Below are positions 60,896 to 64,000 of a stretch of 64,000 nucleotides of DNA, piece by piece. The notes below the pieces were generated by a model that was not told the origin of the DNA, ran no database searches, and saw only the letters and a program-made list of their open reading frames with translations. The position numbers and the translations under genes are program-made. Location: assembly GCA_001768515.1 (NCBI GenBank), contig MEOA01000054.1, positions 85,053-149,052 on the forward strand, read 5' to 3'. How positions within the stretch are numbered: position 1 is the first letter of the stretch; the number at the start of each line of letters is the position of its first letter. This stretch comes from Bacteroidetes bacterium GWE2_42_24. GTDB lineage: Bacteria > Bacteroidota > Bacteroidia > Bacteroidales > TTA-H9.

Positions 60896-63535
60896 TTGGA
60901 GGAAAAAGATACTAGAAATATTGCTGAAACGCCGCTGATGAAGCAATACAACAAGATTAAGGCAAAGTATCCGGATGCTTTATTGTTATTCAGAGTAGGC
61001 GATTTTTATGAAACTTTTGGTTCGGATGCTGTGAGAGCCAGTAGTGTTCTGGGGATTGTTCTCACCAGACGGGCAAATGGTGCTGCACAGTATATTGAAC
61101 TGGCTGGTTTTCCGCATCATTCCCTGGATACTTATCTGCCTAAATTAGTCAGAGCCGGAATGCGTGTGGCAATCTGTGATCAACTTGAGGATCCCAAGAC
61201 AACAAAAAATATTGTAAAGAGAGGAGTGACCGAACTGGTAACACCTGGAGTTTCTTACAATGACAAAATATTAGAGCAAAAGGAGAATAATTTCCTTGCC
61301 AGTATTCATCTTGATGAAGCAATCACCGGGATTGCATTTCTTGATATCTCCACCGGTGAATTCTTTGCCGCTCAGGGAAATACTGAGTATATTGATAAAT
61401 TGTTGCAGACATTCCGACCTAATGAAATTATTTTGCAAAAATCAAGGTTGCGAAAATTTCAGGAGCTTTTTGGCGACAAATTCTTTACTACTACTTTTGA
61501 TGACTGGGCTTTTACAATTGATTTCGCCTATGAGTTACTAACCAGACATTTTCAGACTCTTTCGTTGAAAGGTTTTGGTGTGCATGATCAGGAGAAGGCT
61601 GTAATTGCGGCCGGTGCAGCCCTTCATTATTTATCTGAAACACAGCACGATCGTATTGCACATATTACTTCAATCAGTCGTCTTGAAGAGGATCATTACG
61701 TCTGGCTTGACAGGTTTACAATCCGTAATCTGGAACTGATATACGGATTAAGTGAAAATGCGAAGTCGCTACTAGATGTTTTTGACCAAACTATTTCTCC
61801 GATGGGCGCGCGGCTTGTGCGTCGCTGGATTACCCTTCCACTGAAGGATCGGAAACCACTTGAAGAACGCCATGATATGGTTGCTCATCTGATTGAGGAA
61901 ACTGAAATGGCTGAATCGCTGCGTACCGGTTTACGTCAATGCGGCGACCTTGAGAGGTTGATCTCAAAGGCCGCGACCGGACGGATTAACCCACGCGAGA
62001 TGCTTCAGGTCAGAAGGGCGCTGCAAGCCGTGGTAGCAGTAAAAAAGATATGCGGGGAAGGTGCTATACCCCCATTTCTTAGATTAGCAGAACAACTGAA
62101 TCCCTGTCAGTTGATTACCGATGCAATTGGATTGGAAATAGCTGAGGATCCCCCCGTTCAGGTTGTTAAAGGTGGTGTTATCGCGGAGGGTGTATCGGAA
62201 GAACTTGACGATTTACGCAAAATTCTTCATTCTGGTAAAGATTATCTGAATCAGATTCTGCAGCGTGAAATTCAGACTACCGGGATTTCTTCTCTGAAAA
62301 TTGGTTATAATAACGTGTTCGGTTATTATCTGGAAGTAACCAATGTTCATAAGGAGAAAGCCCCCGCCGAATGGCACAGAAAGCAAACGCTGGTTAATGC
62401 CGAAAGATATATAACAGATGAGCTCAAAGAATATGAACAGAAAATACTGGGAGCTGAAGATAAAATTCTGACGATTGAGGGAGAATTGTTCGCAACATTG
62501 GTTAACCGACTTGCTGAGTATGTTCAACCCATTCAACTCAATGCTACCTTACTTGGAAGACTCGATGTGCTTCTTTCTTTTGCAAGCATTGCCTTGCGGT
62601 TTAATTATGTCAGACCTCTTTTAAACAATGGTACTACACTCGACATCAGGGGAGGACGTCATCCGGTTATCGAGAGGCTTCTGCCTGCGGGTGAGTCATA
62701 TGTTACCAATGATCTGTTTCTGGATCGCGACTCTCAACAGATGATTATTTTGACTGGCCCTAACATGTCGGGTAAATCTGCTTTGTTGCGACAAACTGCG
62801 CTAATTGTATTACTGGCTCAGATTGGCTCCTTTGTCCCTGCTGCCTCTGCTGAAATCGGATTAGTGGATAAAATTTTTACTCGCGTAGGTGCTTCTGATA
62901 ATTTATCAACGGGTGAATCAACCTTTATGGTCGAGATGACGGAGACGGCAAGTATTTTAAACAACATCAGTGACCGTAGTTTGATTTTGCTGGATGAAAT
63001 CGGTCGGGGCACCAGTACCTATGACGGGATATCAATAGCATGGAGTATCGCAGAGTTCTTGCACAACCACCCCTTATTTAGACCAAAGGTTCTTTTTGCA
63101 ACGCATTATCACGAGTTGAATCAGATGACGCAGTTTTTCCCCAGGGTTCGAAACTTTCATATTTCTATCAAGGAAGTGGGACGGAAAATTATCTTCTTGA
63201 GAAAACTAACCCCAGGTGGTAGTGAGCACAGCTTTGGAATACATGTAGCCCGGATGGCTGGAATGCCACAAGCCGTAGTTGATCGTGCGGGATTACTCCT
63301 CGAAAAGCTGGAAAAATCGCATAACAGTGATGCATTGGCAGGTGATCAGCCTGCCAGAAAGGGGAAAAAGAAGGAACCTGAAGCCAATCTTCAGCTTAGC
63401 TTTATCCAACTTGACGATCCTTTGCTTATCCAGATTAAGGAAGAAATTCTTAATACTGATGTAAATACACTGACACCTGTAGAGGCTCTCTTAAAGCTTA
63501 ACAGCATAAAGACTCTTTTATCGAAAAAAAAGTAA
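60896..63535 (+). CDS. mutS: DNA mismatch repair protein MutS
   Basis: Recognises mismatches and starts repair. The 879-residue protein is full length: the mismatch-reading FRVGDFYETFG (Phe-x-Glu), connector and lever domains, the Walker A ILTGPNMSGKSALL (about residues 621-631), STFMVEMTETASIL, LILLDEIGRGTSTYDGISIAW and the late ATHYHELNQM. A TTG at 60896 is taken as the start because the next ATG (60938) would remove the residues just before ETPLMKQY. A ribosome-binding-like AAAGGTG lies 5-10 bases upstream. Confidence 0.95.
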   Translation: MEEKDTRNIAETPLMKQYNKIKAKYPDALLLFRVGDFYETFGSDAVRASSVLGIVLTRRANGAAQYIELAGFPHHSLDTYLPKLVRAGMRVAICDQLEDPKTTKNIVKRGVTELVTPGVSYNDKILEQKENNFLASIHLDEAITGIAFLDISTGEFFAAQGNTEYIDKLLQTFRPNEIILQKSRLRKFQELFGDKFFTTTFDDWAFTIDFAYELLTRHFQTLSLKGFGVHDQEKAVIAAGAALHYLSETQHDRIAHITSISRLEEDHYVWLDRFTIRNLELIYGLSENAKSLLDVFDQTISPMGARLVRRWITLPLKDRKPLEERHDMVAHLIEETEMAESLRTGLRQCGDLERLISKAATGRINPREMLQVRRALQAVVAVKKICGEGAIPPFLRLAEQLNPCQLITDAIGLEIAEDPPVQVVKGGVIAEGVSEELDDLRKILHSGKDYLNQILQREIQTTGISSLKIGYNNVFGYYLEVTNVHKEKAPAEWHRKQTLVNAERYITDELKEYEQKILGAEDKILTIEGELFATLVNRLAEYVQPIQLNATLLGRLDVLLSFASIALRFNYVRPLLNNGTTLDIRGGRHPVIERLLPAGESYVTNDLFLDRDSQQMIILTGPNMSGKSALLRQTALIVLLAQIGSFVPAASAEIGLVDKIFTRVGASDNLSTGESTFMVEMTETASILNNISDRSLILLDEIGRGTSTYDGISIAWSIAEFLHNHPLFRPKVLFATHYHELNQMTQFFPRVRNFHISIKEVGRKIIFLRKLTPGGSEHSFGIHVARMAGMPQAVVDRAGLLLEKLEKSHNSDALAGDQPARKGKKKEPEANLQLSFIQLDDPLLIQIKEEILNTDVNTLTPVEALLKLNSIKTLLSKKK

Positions 63536-63598
63536 CAAAATTATTTGGAGGGAATGAGGGTTTCTTTATATCTTTGCATTGCAAAACCCACTCAAAAT

Positions 63599-63674
<76 letters not shown>

Positions 63675-63744
63675 GAAAATCATCCCGAACGTGTTTCACG
63701 GTTTGGGATTTTTTCTATCAAAATGTTCATCGAATAGTTTGACT

Positions 63745-63827
63745 GCCCCGGTGGTGGAATGGTAGACACGAAGGACTTAAAATCCTTTGGCCTTACGGCT
63801 GTGCGGGTTCAAGTCCCGCCCGGGGTA
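63745..63827 (+). tRNA. tRNA-Leu (UAA)
   Basis: Acceptor GCCCCGG with CCGGGGT (one G-U pair), anticodon stem AAGGA/TCCTT with loop CTTAAAA (anticodon TAA), and a long type II variable arm (TGGCCTTACGGCTG) as expected for leucine. The T-arm is GCGGG/CCCGC. The 3' CCA is not encoded. Confidence 0.96.
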
Positions 63828-63842
63828 CTGGTTAATAAATTT

Positions 63843-63874
63843 AAACCTCTGAACTTCAGCTGAAGTTCAGAGGT
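63843..63874 (+). terminator. Terminator after the tRNA pair
   Basis: A perfect inverted repeat of 16-bp arms (AAACCTCTGAACTTCA and its complement) ends in a T run (TTTTT from 63872 on). It lies 16 bases past tRNA-Leu. Confidence 0.85.
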
Positions 63875-64000
63875 TTTTCTTTTAAAAGGATTTTGCTTTT
63901 GAAAAAACACCGGATCACAACCAAAACCTGGGGGCGAGTAATATTAAGCATACAGTTTAGTAAGCCTGAAGAGAAAGAAATTTATGTCTGTCACCCCACG

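Noticed and set aside
63899..64000. Frame open to the right edge from a TTG at 63899 (about 34 codons)
   Set aside because: It could be the start of a further gene, with a weak AAAAGGA upstream, but it is too short and lacks any recognisable motif to be called.

Overview
The window is a stretch of chromosome from a member of the Bacteroidota, most likely a free-living anaerobic or facultative relative of the Bacteroidales/Marinilabiliales. The evidence is type A and type B type IX secretion (T9SS) C-terminal domains, -7 promoter boxes of the TAnnTTTG type in front of many genes, and Bacteroidota-specific neighbours such as DUF3822-rsmD and rsfS-ftsH-LUD-cdsA-psd. Nearly all of it is dense housekeeping sequence. 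I see no prophage, insertion sequence, CRISPR array or rRNA.

Layout. 1-4.5 kb: a truncated membrane pyrophosphatase (hppA) diverges from a plus-strand run of bifunctional nuclease, lipoprotein-type soluble pyrophosphatase, thyA, folA and an unknown lipoprotein. 4.5-9.1 kb: a secreted protein often labelled asparagine synthetase B, dnaB, a PolB-like exonuclease and mnmD. 9.1-15.3 kb: a minus-strand run, sixA-ppk1-ppx-moeA-unknown-two acylphosphatase-fold proteins. 15.4-19.9 kb: glyA, an M16 peptidase, and an ECF sigma factor followed by a membrane protein ending in a T9SS type B domain. 19.9-21.2 kb: a gene-free gap holding an 11-bp tandem repeat. 21.2-34.7 kb: holA, amn, an HsdR-N nuclease-like protein, a porin, DUF3822, rsmD, then a minus-strand block rsfS-ftsH-LUD-DUF2007-cdsA-psd-coaD-thioredoxin-like protein, with birA diverging.

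34.7-39.7 kb: the most distinctive locus, five tightly overlapping genes for a heterodisulfide-reductase-like (Hdr) electron-transfer complex, with HdrC, HdrB, short HdrA, a second HdrC and a membrane HdrE-HdrD fusion. 39.8-47.3 kb: pyrE with an SRPBCC protein, then two large secreted T9SS cargo proteins (an M14 carboxypeptidase and an Asp-box/PKD protein). 47.3-48.4 kb: a second gene-free gap with a related 11-bp tandem repeat. 48.4-64 kb: an iron alcohol dehydrogenase, mtgA, an acid phosphatase, mrp, 5-formyl-THF cyclo-ligase, sppA, folK, a deoxynucleoside kinase, a KAS III enzyme, a large OmpA-like protein, a SpoU methyltransferase, mutS, tRNA-Gly and tRNA-Leu.

Themes. Folate and one-carbon genes recur (thyA, folA, folK, glyA, 5-formyl-THF cyclo-ligase). 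Phosphate-anhydride chemistry recurs (two pyrophosphatases, ppk1, ppx, sixA, acylphosphatases). The observations most worth follow-up are the Hdr-like complex with its altered HdrB and short HdrA, the pair of related 11-bp repeat arrays in the only two long non-coding gaps, and the lipoprotein soluble pyrophosphatase. All functions are read from motifs and family knowledge; no database search was run.
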